A DNA stretch of 47,062 bases from Shinella sp. UYSO24 (GCA_902167985.1 CABHNZ010000029.1:1-47062); one strand, 5' to 3'; shown: positions 1 to 8,210, counted from the first letter of the stretch. Numbers and translations are program-made. Notes: generated by a model from the letters alone, not told the origin.

Positions 1-190
1 GCAGCAGCTTCTCTGGCGGGATCGATGGGCGGCCGATGGTCGAATACATCCCATCGAAATCAAGGGACAAAACATCCAACGCCTCGTCCACAATCGCGCG
101 GATTGCCCTCAGAGGGTGGTTCGCTGGAACCCGTGCTTCGCAGCTCACATAAGAAAACAGGCCTTGCGTCTCGATATCATTGCCGCGCAT
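1..190 (-). CDS. IS5/IS1182-like transposase, N-terminal part, runs off the left edge
   Basis: Read on the minus strand from an ATG at 190-188, the 63 visible codons are open to the window edge. They contain the typical N-terminus of this transposase class: an LFSYV segment, then VPANHPLRAIRAIVDEAL and GRPSIPPEKLL near residues 53-63. In this family that region precedes the DDE catalytic domain, which lies outside the window. The start was chosen because the LFSYV..HPLR block follows it directly. The element's terminal end probably lies near 230-250, where homology switches to the signal peptide of the neighbouring iron-sulfur gene. The family is recognised from sequence pattern only, and the exact IS name is unknown. 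Confidence 0.8.
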   Translation of the reverse strand, partial: MRGNDIETQGLFSYVSCEARVPANHPLRAIRAIVDEALDVLSLDFDGMYSTIGRPSIPPEKLL

Positions 191-245
191 CTCATGCCCC
201 CGCTAATCAATCACAAGAGCAGGGAATCACGGTACTCACCCTCCA

Positions 246-836
246 GCAAGCGCCTTTTTCCGCAGCCTGTTAGAGGCTGGAACGATTTTCTCGATGTCTG
301 GCATGCTCCCGGTAGCTGCACAGGCACAAGGTTCGGTCCCACAACCCTTGCCAGAGAACGGCGCGACCGTCAGAATCAGCTTTCAGATAAACGGCCAACC
401 ACGTGCCATAGACATTGATGCGAGGGCGTCGTTGCTGGATATGCTGCGCGAGCGCTTGGGCCTCGTCGGCGCCAAGAAAGGATGCGATCACGGTCAATGC
501 GGCGCCTGCACTGTGCATATTGACGGGCGTCGGGTCGCTTCCTGTCTGACACTCGCCGCCAAGGTCAATGGGCGCAGCGTCACGACCATCGAAGGAATCG
601 GCAGCGTGGACGCACTGCACCCCATGCAGCAAGCGTTTATCGACCACGATGCCTTGCAATGCGGCTACTGCACGCCCGGCCAGATCATGGCGGCAATTGC
701 TTGCGTAAAGGAAGGCCATGCGTCCACGCCCGAAGACATCCGGGAATACATGAGCGGCAATATCTGTCGGTGCGGAGCCTATGTCGGCATCGTCGCTGCG
801 ATCCAGCAGGCAGCTCCCCAGATCGAGCGAGGCTGA
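246..836 (+). pseudogene. Aldehyde oxidoreductase-type 2Fe-2S subunit (PaoA-like), 5' end cut by IS
   Basis: Open from ATG 294 to 836 (180 residues), but the frame stays open back to 207 and already reads as the hydrophobic core of a Tat signal (FFRSLLEAGTIFSMSG..AQAQ). The twin-arginine start is missing, so the true N-terminus was probably removed by the IS on the left. Two [2Fe-2S] clusters are visible: an N-terminal plant-ferredoxin type (CDHGQCGACTVHIDG) and a C-terminal type (CGYCTPGQ with NICRCGAYVGI). In the xanthine dehydrogenase/PaoABC family this subunit relays electrons from the Mo cofactor to FAD in the periplasm. It is followed after 3 bases by the FAD subunit, itself truncated, and no Mo subunit is present. 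The locus is therefore almost certainly non-functional. Confidence 0.82.
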
Positions 837-839
837 GCC

Positions 840-1124
840 ATGAGATCATTATCCTATGTCCGCGCCGCGAATGTTCAGGAGGCAATCGAACAATTTGCTG
901 CGGCCGGCGAAGGGGCACGTTACATTGCCGGCGGCACAACGCTGTACGATCTGATGAAGCTTGGCGTCGAACGCCCTGCTCACCTGATCGACATCGCATC
1001 CATCGAGGGGGCCGACCAGATCGATACAAGCGGAGACGTCCTGTTTTTCGGTGCTGGAGCGCGGATGGCGGACGTTGCCGAAGATGATGTCATACGCCGT
1101 GACTGGAGTGCACCCCCAGGGTGA
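840..1124 (+). pseudogene. FAD-binding subunit of the same molybdenum hydroxylase (PaoB-like), truncated by IS3
   Basis: The first ~88 residues match the N-terminal FAD_binding_5 domain: MRSLSYVRAANVQEA, then the FAD pyrophosphate loop AGGTTLYDLMK, then LIDIASIEG. Intact family members are about 300-330 residues, and this one stops at residue 94. Similarity ends at about 1104, immediately before the sequence TGGAGTGCACC that begins the IS3-like element. The last residues (SAPPG) are element-encoded. It would have been the second gene of a paoABC-type operon. Confidence 0.8.
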
Positions 1125-2105
1125 GACAAGGAAAATCGCGGACAGTTTCCCCACATCGAGAGGAAACCGCGCATGGCCCTACGACAAAACAGCATTGATG
1201 AAGACCAAAAGCTCGCGCTTCTTAAGCGTATGGAAGCCGGCGAGAATGTCAGCAAGCTAGCGAGCGAGGCCGGCGTTAGCCGCCAACGGCTCTACGAGTG
1301 GCGAGATCATCTCAGGCTCTACGGCGATCTGAGTTCACGACGGCGAGGTCGGCCCCCCAGAGTGGTGTCAATTGTTGACGGCGCTTCGCCATTGCAGGCC
1401 GCAATGATCGCGCCTTCTCCTCAAGAAAAATCGCTAACCAAGGCTAGACGCAGGGTTAGGGAATTGGAGCAGAAAGTCGGCCAGCAGCAGTTGGATATCG
1501 ATTTTTTTCGCGAAGCCTTGCGGCACTTCGAGGAAGCTCATCGTCGGAGCAGCGCTCCTGGCGAAACGGAGTCTTCCAAGTCATCGAAAAAATGATGGCT
1601 GATCTGCCGCAGGGCAAACTTAATATTGATAGAATGTGCTGGCTCGCCGGCGTCAGCCGCGCGAGTTATTATCGCCATTGGCTCGATTCCGCCCCTCGTA
1701 GGGCTGAGACTGGATTGCGCGATCTCATTCAAAAGATGGTTCTAGGCAATGCGCATTATGGATATCGACGGATCTCTGCTTTGCTGCGGCGGGAGGGATG
1801 GCAAGTCAATCACAAATGCGTTTTGCGGATCATGCGCGAGGATAATCTGCTGTGTTTACGCTCTCGTCCATTCGTTCCAAGAACCACCAATTCGAAACAT
1901 GGATGGAGGGTTGTGCCGAACCTTGCCAAGGGAATGATCCTTAATGGCGTCGACCAGCTCTGGGTTGCCGACATCACTTTCCTGCATCTGGCTGAGGAAT
2001 TTGCTTTCCTCGCTGTTGTGTTAGACGCATTCAGCCGAAAAGTCGTCGGATGGTCACTGGACACGCATCTCAGGGCAAGCCTCGCCATCGAGGCTCTCGA
2101 AAACG
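1104..2105 (+). mobile_element. IS3-family insertion sequence, 3'-truncated
   Basis: Two overlapping genes (orfA, orfB) sit between the break in the FAD-subunit gene at ~1104 and unrelated plasmid sequence from ~2105. The left terminus is inferred to be near TGGAGTGCACC at ~1104. The right end is missing because orfB loses homology before the third catalytic residue, so no right inverted repeat can be assigned. The element is therefore expected to be immobile. Boundaries are estimates from coding homology. Confidence 0.75.
1173..1595 (+). CDS. IS3-family transposase OrfA
   Basis: A 140-residue basic protein with an N-terminal helix-turn-helix (VSKLASEAGVSRQRLYEWRDHL, roughly residues 26-47) that binds the IS ends. 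A helical Gln/Arg-rich stretch follows (TKARRRVRELEQKVGQQQLDIDFF), the leucine-zipper-like oligomerisation segment of IS3 OrfA proteins. An RBS-like GAGAGGAAA lies just before ATG 1173. Its TGA overlaps the ATG of orfB (ATGA at 1592-1595), directly after a run of six A (1587-1592), where a -1 slip could make the OrfAB fusion typical of IS3 elements. Confidence 0.85.
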   Translation: MALRQNSIDEDQKLALLKRMEAGENVSKLASEAGVSRQRLYEWRDHLRLYGDLSSRRRGRPPRVVSIVDGASPLQAAMIAPSPQEKSLTKARRRVRELEQKVGQQQLDIDFFREALRHFEEAHRRSSAPGETESSKSSKK

Positions 2106-2110
2106 ACTGA
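1592..2110 (+). pseudogene. IS3-family transposase OrfB, truncated
   Basis: 172 residues, against about 280 for intact family members. Visible are the HTH_21-like N-terminus (HYGYRRISALLRREG), then the rve integrase core with the first Asp in VADITFL and the second in VLDAFSRKVVGW. The frame ends at EALEND before the catalytic Glu, so the DDE triad is incomplete. The gene is truncated by deletion or rearrangement at about 2100. Non-functional as a transposase. Confidence 0.85.
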
Positions 2111-2143
2111 CGTTTGAAGCGCGGATAAAATAGGGAGGAAACT

Positions 2144-2404
2144 ATGTCTGGTCCGAATGCAGAATGGGACAGGCCCGTAGAGCTAAAATATTCGTCTTCG
2201 GGATCTTTGATAATCGCGGGACCATTTCAGGCCCTTGTTCATCTCACCGAAGAGTGGCCGGCCGAGCAGGGATTGGAGTTCGTCAGAGCCCGCAGCGCCT
2301 GCCGCGGTGCGATCGCAGGGCATCGGAGCATGGCGGATGCGCGAAAGGCTTTCGAAGCCGCTGCACAACAAGCACGCCAGCAGTTTGACAAGCGACGCAA
2401 CTGA
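2144..2404 (+). CDS. DUF982 domain protein
   Basis: 86 residues with an excellent RBS (AGGGAGGAAACT) before ATG 2144. The pattern WDRPVEL, a central AL..L.EEWP.EQG segment and a C-terminal AR.A..AA.QQAR helix is that of DUF982, a small family abundant on rhizobial plasmids and chromosomes. Molecular function is unknown. No signal peptide or membrane segment is seen. The gene lies just downstream of the truncated IS3 element and appears to be monocistronic. Confidence 0.7.
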   Translation: MSGPNAEWDRPVELKYSSSGSLIIAGPFQALVHLTEEWPAEQGLEFVRARSACRGAIAGHRSMADARKAFEAAAQQARQQFDKRRN

Positions 2405-2470
2405 TACGCCTTCCGACTGAACCTTAATGGACGCGGTTATCTGAGCGATGATGGCCGCTAGGGCCTCGCC

Positions 2471-2695
2471 ATGCGGCAACCTACGAAAACACAGCTGTCC
2501 GACAACGACTTGCGAATATTGCAAAACCTCCTCAACCGGTATGCTGCCCGCTACTACCTTGTCGGAGAGGATCGTGATCGGCTAGTCAGGCGTAGCCTCA
2601 AGGTGATCGTCGCAGATCCGGCTTTGCTGCTTGCCAAACCAGTCCAGCAGCTCGTTGCCGAGACGGTCCATGAGATCTACACAGCTAGCAACTGA
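2471..2695 (+). CDS. Small hypothetical protein
   Basis: 74 residues, not recognised. It is predicted to be helical and rich in Leu/Arg/Ala (DLRILQNLLNRYAARYY..DRLVRRSLKVIV), without Cys, signal peptide or membrane segment. The upstream GGGCCTCGCC is a poor RBS, so coding status is moderate. Small cytoplasmic proteins of this style accompany DUF982 genes on rhizobial replicons, but that association is an impression, not evidence of function. Confidence 0.4.
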   Translation: MRQPTKTQLSDNDLRILQNLLNRYAARYYLVGEDRDRLVRRSLKVIVADPALLLAKPVQQLVAETVHEIYTASN

Positions 2696-2964
2696 CGCCA
2701 CGAAACTCGATCACACGTTTGGCTGTGTTTCAGAGTGCCGTCGTCGTCACCCGAAATTACACAACCTTTCCACACTCCAAGAGCATATCACCAGCAGCTC
2801 CAACAGCCATGTCGCTACGCTCGCATTGGCTAAGCTTTGACGAAGCTCTTGAGCGGATGGAAACCTACAACCTGCTATTCCGACTCCATCCGGCGGATTG
2901 CCCCAGCAACGCTCAAGAGAGCCGGGAGACGTGCGCTGTAACGGGGAAGTTGCCGCGCTATTCC
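2696..2964 (+). other. Intergenic region without recognisable gene
   Basis: About 270 bases between the small hypothetical gene and the parDE operator. Short open frames exist on both strands, but none has family resemblance or a convincing ribosome site. Confidence 0.5.
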
Positions 2965-2989
2965 TTTGGTGGTAACAATTACTACCAAA
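2965..2989 (+). promoter_or_regulatory. Palindromic operator of the parDE operon
   Basis: TTTGGTGGTAA (2965-2975), a 3-base spacer, and TTACTACCAAA (2979-2989) form an 11-bp inverted repeat with a single mismatch, 16 bases before the antitoxin start. ParD-family ribbon-helix-helix dimers bind such palindromes and repress their own operon together with the toxin. The assignment as the autoregulatory operator is inference from position and symmetry. Confidence 0.65.
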
Positions 2990-3005
2990 TAAAGTGGAGG
3001 CATAT

Positions 3006-3287
3006 ATGCCGAATGTTGAAAAAATCAGCGTCTCGATGACCCCGCAACACGCAGAGCTGTTGCGCGATGCCGTTAATAGCGGCGCGTATACCAGCGGGAG
3101 CGAAGTTGTACGCGAAGCCATGCGTGACTGGTCGGCCAAGTGGATGCAGAAGCGCGACGATATCGCTAAGCTACGTGCGATGTGGGAAGAAGGCAAAGCG
3201 AGCGGACCTGCCGTCGAAGTGGATTTCGATGCAGTGCTTGAGGAAGCTCGCAAGGAAGTAAAGTCTCCCGCTCCTCATGCCCGCTAA
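3006..3287 (+). CDS. parD: ParD-family antitoxin
   Basis: 93 residues from ATG 3006. This start is preferred over the in-frame GTG at 2994 because GGAGG lies 5 bases before it. The N-terminal half (EKISVSMTPQHAELLRDAVNSGAYTSGSEVVREAMRDW) is the ribbon-helix-helix DNA-binding fold of CopG/ParD antitoxins. The acidic C-terminal tail (VDFDAVLEEARKEV) is the part that wraps around and neutralises the toxin. It overlaps parE by 11 bases, the usual arrangement for coupled translation. It is expected to repress the promoter through the palindrome at 2965-2989. Confidence 0.85.
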   Translation: MPNVEKISVSMTPQHAELLRDAVNSGAYTSGSEVVREAMRDWSAKWMQKRDDIAKLRAMWEEGKASGPAVEVDFDAVLEEARKEVKSPAPHAR

Positions 3288-3588
3288 GCTTCTCTGGACG
3301 CCGAAGGCGCGTGCCGACATTAAGAGAATTTACGTTGAGATAAGTCGCGAACAGCCTCTCAGCGCGGAGCGATACTTTGCCAATTTTCGTCGCAAGGCGG
3401 AAATGCTCATTGCGCACCCACGTTTGGGCGAGCGTCACCCGGAGGTATTCCGTACCGCCCGGATGTTGGTCGAAGCGCCCTATGTCATACTTTACGAGAC
3501 AAGGCCCGACGCCGACGACGGTCCGGTTCATACAGTTGAGATCGTGCGAGTAGTGGACGGTCGGCGCAACCTTTCCGCTCTGTTTTGA
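3277..3588 (+). CDS. parE: ParE-family toxin (RelE/ParE superfamily)
   Basis: 103 residues, the usual size. Family features are LLWTPKARADIKRIYVEIS near the start, AEMLIAHPRLGERHPEVFRTARMLVEAPYVILYE in the middle, and a C-terminal VEIVRVVDGRRNL strand. ParE proteins inhibit DNA gyrase, while other members cleave mRNA; the sequence does not decide between these. The 11-base overlap with the antitoxin supports a type II toxin-antitoxin module that could stabilise this replicon. Confidence 0.85.
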   Translation: MPAKLLWTPKARADIKRIYVEISREQPLSAERYFANFRRKAEMLIAHPRLGERHPEVFRTARMLVEAPYVILYETRPDADDGPVHTVEIVRVVDGRRNLSALF

Positions 3589-3881
3589 GAGCCAAAGGGT
3601 TGGGATTAAGCTCTAAGCAAGGTCACGCGGTCTTGAACCATAACGAACCCTCGATCCTTAGGTAGATTTCTCTAATGCTATGGCTTTGCGACAACTTCGT
3701 CGCAGAAGGCCTTTCGTAGCACTTGAGCATAACCAGGTTCGATCGACCTGATCCGCCAGTCGAAGTCGTTGCGTTTGGGGTGCGATCAGTGGCCCACTGG
3801 GGTCCGAGGGGGTCGTAGCCAGCGGGCCGATGCGGAGCGGTTTGTATGCGGCAGCAATACGCCATCGCTCCTGCATCTGCT
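3589..3881. other. Intergenic region without recognisable gene
   Basis: About 290 bases between parE and the convergent pyrophosphatase gene. No family resemblance was seen on either strand and no clear terminator hairpin with a T-run. Confidence 0.45.
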
Positions 3882-4474
3882 TTATTTCTTCGAGAACTTA
3901 TCGATCGCCGCCTTCACGACGCCCCTGGCTATATCAGCCGGTTCGAAGCCATGACTTCGACAGCCTTGCAACCGGCCGGAAGGTTCTTGTAGACGCGGAA
4001 GAAATGCTGAAGGCGCTCCTGCTCAATCTGTGGCAGGTCTGCGACGGACTTGATGCTTTCGTAGGTCGGACCGACGCTCGACGTCGGTACGGTGACAATC
4101 TTGTCGTCCGTCTCGCCACCATCGACCATCTTCACGACACCGATCGGACGCACGGTGATGACAGCGCCCGGGACAATCGGTGCACGCGTGTAAACCAGCG
4201 CGTCGAGCGGGTCGCCGTCGCCGCCAGCGGAACTCGTGATAGAGCCGTAGTTGTCCGGATAGGCGACCGGCATGGACTGGAAGCGATCGGCGATGATCGT
4301 TCCCGTCTTGGCGTCCGTCTCGTACTTGGCGAAGCTGCCTGCCGTGATTTCGACGACGACGTTGATTTCGCCCGGGGCCCTCTTCACCTGCGGGAATTCA
4401 AGGACATTTGCGAACGCCGTCAGCGGCGCGAGCAGCCCTGCTGTGGCGATGATGAGAGCAGACTTGGTTTTCAT
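3882..4474 (-). pseudogene. ppa: Secreted inorganic pyrophosphatase, frameshifted near the C-terminus
   Basis: From ATG 4474 on the minus strand: a signal peptide (MKTKSALIIATAGLLAPLTAFA), then a family I soluble pyrophosphatase domain with VVVEITAGSFAKYE, the metal-binding core YPDNYGSI..GDGDPLDALV, RPIGVVKMVDGGE, and HFFRVYKNLP. These enzymes hydrolyse PPi to phosphate with Mg or Mn. The open frame stops at 3929 with an unrelated tail. Adding one G at 3948-3950 restores GFEPADIARGVVKAAIDKFSKK, the normal C-terminus, ending at 3882 (197 residues). The active-site Asp cluster lies upstream of the shift. Export to the periplasm is unusual, because most pyrophosphatases are cytosolic. Confidence 0.82.
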
Positions 4475-4677
4475 GTTTTCCGGGTCCTATCGGGTGAAAG
4501 CGGCACCCGATATCGCGTGCGGAAACCGACCGGAAGCTGACCGCCATTCTGAAGTTTTTGCGACTGCTTCTCATCTGCACATCTTGTTGCGAATGCAGTT
4601 GCAAGTCATTGTTATCTGGCGATTTTTAGTGGTCACTTTCGGGCTTTTCCGTTGACATATCCGGGATCATCAAATAG

Positions 4678-4830
4678 GTGGTCGGGCATCGGGGAGTAGC
4701 CACCGCTGACCCAGCGGGAACGCGTCAACATGCTCGTGCGCATATGCACGTGGCGCGTTCAGCCGACATGATCGGCTCGGCGAGACCGTGGCGAAATCTG
4801 CCATCGGACAAGGCGGATGACGCCCGGTTT
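4678..4830 (+). promoter_or_regulatory. yybP-ykoY (manganese) riboswitch in the mntP leader
   Basis: The 5' region of mntP carries the hallmark GGGGAGTAGCC at 4691-4701, a second conserved segment CGTCAACATGCTCG at 4722-4735 and paired GC-rich arms (for example GGTGG..CCACC around 4677-4703). This matches the yybP-ykoY class, which senses Mn2+ and controls mntP/alx-type genes. A TTGACA element lies at 4652-4657, a plausible -35, but no good -10 was found. The 3' boundary and the switching mechanism are not resolved by eye. Confidence 0.72.
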
Positions 4831-4854
4831 CCATCGTCCACGAGGAATTCAAAC

Positions 4855-5430
4855 ATGTCTCTGATCGCCATCGTCATTCTTGCGTTCAGCATGTCCATGG
4901 ACGCCTTTGCTGTCTCTGTCGGTCGCGGGGCTGCGCTCGGCCGCCCCAGCGTCAAGGAAGCTCTGTGGACGGGCATCGTCTTCGGCGTCGTCGAAGCCAT
5001 CACACCCCTGATCGGCTGGGCCGCCGGTGTCGCAGCGTCGACGTATGTGACTGCGGTCGACCATTGGATCGCATTTGGACTTCTGGCGGCTGTCGGCACG
5101 AACATGCTTTATGCCGCATACAAGAACGACGCAGAGGAAGAGAGCAAGCCGGGGATGTCCTTCCTTGTCCTCGTTGCGACCGCGGTCGGAACCAGTCTTG
5201 ACGCAATGGCCGTGGGTGTCTCTCTTGCCTTCCTTCAGGTAAACATCCTGGTCATCGCAGGTGCGATCGGCGGTGCGACATTCCTGATGGCATCCGGTGG
5301 TATGCTCGTCGGTCGCCTCATCGGCGAACGGTTCGGTCGCCTCGCAGAGGCGGCCGCAGGCGTAGCACTCATCGGCCTCGGTGCTTCGATCCTTTACGAG
5401 CACCTTATGGAGCCAAGCCTCTATCTATAG
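4855..5430 (+). CDS. mntP: Manganese efflux pump MntP
   Basis: 191 residues from ATG 4855, with GAGGA 8 bases upstream. The protein has six predicted membrane segments in two homologous halves. The conserved acidic motifs are FSMSMDAFAVSVGRG near residue 13 and the counterpart ATAVGTSLDAMAVGVSLAF near residue 110, each with the Asp needed for Mn2+ export. MntP pumps excess Mn2+ out of the cytoplasm. The upstream riboswitch-like leader and the CDF exporter downstream on the same strand support a metal-efflux context. Length and motifs are complete, with no frameshift here. Confidence 0.93.
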   Translation: MSLIAIVILAFSMSMDAFAVSVGRGAALGRPSVKEALWTGIVFGVVEAITPLIGWAAGVAASTYVTAVDHWIAFGLLAAVGTNMLYAAYKNDAEEESKPGMSFLVLVATAVGTSLDAMAVGVSLAFLQVNILVIAGAIGGATFLMASGGMLVGRLIGERFGRLAEAAAGVALIGLGASILYEHLMEPSLYL

Positions 5431-5568
5431 GGCCCTGAACTGAGCCGCAAATTGACTGACCTCTCGTCAATTGTGCTGCGCTTAGATTAAGGTTCCGCGA
5501 CGCGCAACAAGGCATCTGGGCCCCGATCTCTCGGGGTCAAAGAAATCATTGCTTCGAATGAGGCTCCC

Positions 5569-6455
5569 ATGGACCGCTCCCTCAAGATCGCATTCGGCAG
5601 CCTATTCATCAGCACTGCAGTGCTCACGATCAAATATGCCGCCTATTGGGTCACGGGTAGCGTGGCACTCCTGTCGGACGCGCTGGAAAGCATCATCAAC
5701 GTCGTGTCGGCGATCGCCGTCCTGGCCTCAGTCAAGATCGCTGCCACACCACCTGACGAAGAGCACCCCTACGGCCACCATAAGGCGGAATACCTGTCGG
5801 CGGTCCTCGTTGGTGCTTGATCATCGCAGCCTCGCTCGCAATCATGCATGAGGCATATTCCGGGCTGCTGGCACCAAAGCCGATCGACGCGGCATGGACC
5901 GGGCTTGCCGTCAGCTCGGCCGCCACCGTCATAAATATCGTCTGGGCAGGGATCCTGATCCGCCAGGGACGTGCGAACAAATCAGCCTCGCTCGTGGCGG
6001 ACGGCAAGCATCTAATGGCCGACGTCGTGACCTCCATCGGCGTCGTGGTTGGCGTCGTGCTGGTCGTGCTGACCGGCATCGTGCAGCTCGACGCTGCGAT
6101 CGCCGCCCTCGTCGCGGTTCATGTCCTGTGGAGTGGCTGGGGTGTCTTGAAGGAAAGCGCCAGCGGGTTGATGGACCAGGCGGCCCCTCCAGAGGAGCTG
6201 GCGCTCATTCGCGAGATCATTTCGGTCAACGCCACCAATGCCATTGAGGCACACGCGCTCAGGACACGTCACGCAGGTCGAGCGACGTTCATAGACTTCC
6301 ATCTCGTTGTGTCCTCGAAGATGAGTGTCGGCGACGCGCACGAGATCTGTGACCGCATCGAGGACGCGCTCAGGGCGGCGATGAGCGACGTAATCGTCGC
6401 CATCCATGTCGAGCCAGAAGGCAAGGCCAAACATAAGGGCATCGTCGTCATCTGA
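5569..6455 (+). pseudogene. Cation diffusion facilitator (CDF) metal exporter, one frameshift
   Basis: Two adjacent frames form one CDF protein of about 295 residues. The 5' part (5569-5820) holds TM1-2 with the metal-site motif VALLSDALESIINV and EEHPYGHHKAEYLSAV. The 3' part (from 5817) holds the second site LVADGKHLMADVVTS, the remaining helices and the cytoplasmic ferredoxin-like domain (ATFIDFHLVVSSKMSVGDAHEICDRIE). One missing T at 5817-5818 explains the break, after which the frame reads VGALIIAASLAI. CDF proteins exchange Zn, Fe, Co, Ni or Mn for protons. Placement after mntP makes Mn or Fe export plausible, but the metal is not decided by sequence. Confidence 0.85.
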
Positions 6456-7628
6456 TCGTTCGTGCACGCAGAGCAGACAGCCGAAGACATCAAAGGCGTC
6501 CAGGCCCGATGCGGCGGTCGAGGCCATCAGGCCGTCGTCAGCAAAATCATTTACGCACCGCGATCCGCTCCGTCGATATAATGTGGGGACATCTCGCCTT
6601 TGCCATCGCAAGGCCGGTCAACCGAACTGCTCTCTTTGTTGTCAATCAATGCGCCCACCGTGGGCGGCAGAACCTGGACGCCATAGTGCGACGCCTTCTT
6701 CCGATGGCACTCGGCTTGTCGAACCTCGGCCGGGCGAGGAACTATCAGACGCAATTTGTCGGCTTGCGCGAGACGTCGACCTTGTCATCGTCGGCGGCTG
6801 TGACGGAGAGTTGGGCGCCACGGCACAATCTCCGATCGGCAACAACTCGCCCATTAACTGCTATCTCGGATGAAATCGGTGATTGCGTTTATTCGATCTC
6901 TGTACCGGCCAGGCGAAGGCGTTCGGCATTACCTATCGACAAAACCGCGACAGATCACGCACAATCAAGTTCGCTATTGCAAGTCATTTGCAACAGTGCC
7001 ATGTTCGATTGAAATAAATCGGCAAGTAGCGTGAAGGCGTGCTTCATGATGGATCGAGACAGAGGCGGCTTGAAATTTCGTGCGCGCGGGCGCGTCAAAA
7101 AAGCTCTGTGACCAGAAGCGCGTTGGCCTACCCACACCACTGTCGCAGCGTCCCGTCAGCACTGCCTAGCTCGGTGACAGTCCGTATCTGCACGCGAGGC
7201 GCAATTGCTGGTATTCTGGTTGGTGGCTTTCTGACTGGTGGTATCGTTCCCAGGTCCCAAGACGAAAGCGGCAGTCTGGGACAGAGCAGCACGTGCTTCC
7301 ACTATCTAACCGATAACGGCATCTCTGGCCAGTGGCTCGCTTCCAGGATGTTTACGACTCGATGCCAGTTCCAGAAAACATGTAGTCCGCTGGCAACAAC
7401 CTGCGGTGACACCTCAGGTGGCCCTTTTATTCCATCACATGGCGATCACGTCCCGGCGAGCAGTCTTGCGGCCTGCGGAGCCTCAGCTTTGTCGATAGAG
7501 GGCGGGAATGCTGGAAACTCCCGGTCGCGAGCCGATCCGATTTTGTGATCGACGGTGATTTAACGCGTCTTGCATAGCCAAATCCCGCAGCGCACGGTCA
7601 CGCGGAAAGATTGCGGCCGCCCCGACCG
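6456..7628. other. 1.2-kb stretch without recognisable gene
   Basis: Open frames of 150-170 codons exist at 6406-6873, 6509-7012 and 7039-7548 on the plus strand, but their translations are Arg/Ser/Cys-rich low-complexity text without family resemblance, typical of non-coding GC-rich DNA. A short segment in one frame (DAICRLARDVDLVIVGG, about 6758-6805) looks like a fold fragment, so this may be a decayed gene. No repeats or RNA gene were recognised. Confidence 0.4.
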
Positions 7629-7640
7629 CGGGAGGCTCTC

Positions 7641-8210
7641 ATGCGCCGACGCGGCGACTTATACAGCATCTTAGCGATCGTCTTGCATTGGACGGTCGCC
7701 GTGCTGATACTCTGTCAGATCGCACTTGGCTTTGTCATGACGAAGCCATCGACTGATCCTGCTGCGCAGTTTTCAATGTTTCAATGGCACAAGTCCTTTG
7801 GACTACTGGCCCTCATCCTCGCCGTGATCAGGCTTTTCCACTCTGCCTTGCTCGTCAGGGTGGACAAGCCTTCTGGCTTGGCGGGCACAGAACATCTTGC
7901 CGCACGCTGCATGCACTTCGTCCTGCTCGCCCTTACAGTCCTCGTACCGCTCGCAGGATGGATGGTCGCCTCTGTCTCGACACTTGCGATCCCGACCTAC
8001 GCGTTCAATCTGTTTGTCGTGCCGCATCTGCCGGTTGCCAAATCGGACCTGGCGGAAGGCTGGTGGACTGAGGTGCATGCTGTGCTCGCCTATCTCACCT
8101 TGGCACTGGTTGCCGTTCATTCGGGCGCTGCCCTTTATCATCATTATGTCCGGCGCGATGGCGTTCTGGTTCGCATGTGTGGGCTGCGACGAAGCCCAAC
8201 CGAAGACTGA
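7641..8210 (+). CDS. Cytochrome b561 family protein
   Basis: 189 residues from ATG 7641 with GGGAGG at 7630-7635. Four membrane helices are visible, with heme-ligand histidines in LHWTVAVLIL (TM1), FQWHKSFG (after TM1), the third helix and VHAVLAYLTLALVAVHSGAALYHH (TM4). Bacterial b561 proteins carry two b-type hemes and move electrons between the quinone pool and periplasmic partners. The gene is followed after 23 bases by a YceI gene on the same strand, a pairing common in proteobacteria. Confidence 0.88.
   Translation: MRRRGDLYSILAIVLHWTVAVLILCQIALGFVMTKPSTDPAAQFSMFQWHKSFGLLALILAVIRLFHSALLVRVDKPSGLAGTEHLAARCMHFVLLALTVLVPLAGWMVASVSTLAIPTYAFNLFVVPHLPVAKSDLAEGWWTEVHAVLAYLTLALVAVHSGAALYHHYVRRDGVLVRMCGLRRSPTED

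Noticed and set aside
255..259. A frameshift in the T5 run as cause of the missing N-terminus of the 2Fe-2S subunit
   Set aside because: The upstream frame from 246 already reads as Tat signal core in the correct frame; IS truncation explains the missing start better.
25..418. Plus-strand open frames at 25-273 and 116-418
   Set aside because: They run antisense to the transposase fragment and into the signal region of the iron-sulfur gene; their translations have no family resemblance.
3929..4540. Plus-strand frames opposite the pyrophosphatase (for example 3830-4540)
   Set aside because: Antisense shadows; the minus-strand frame has clear pyrophosphatase motifs.
5521..5536. Hairpin CCCCGA-TCTC-TCGGGG as terminator after mntP
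   Set aside because: Only a 6-bp stem without T-run, and it lies close to the CDF gene start; too weak to call.
6406..7548. Three long plus-strand open frames in the 1.2-kb gap
   Set aside because: Low-complexity Arg/Ser/Cys-rich translations, overlapping each other, no RBS and no recognisable family; typical of GC-rich non-coding DNA.
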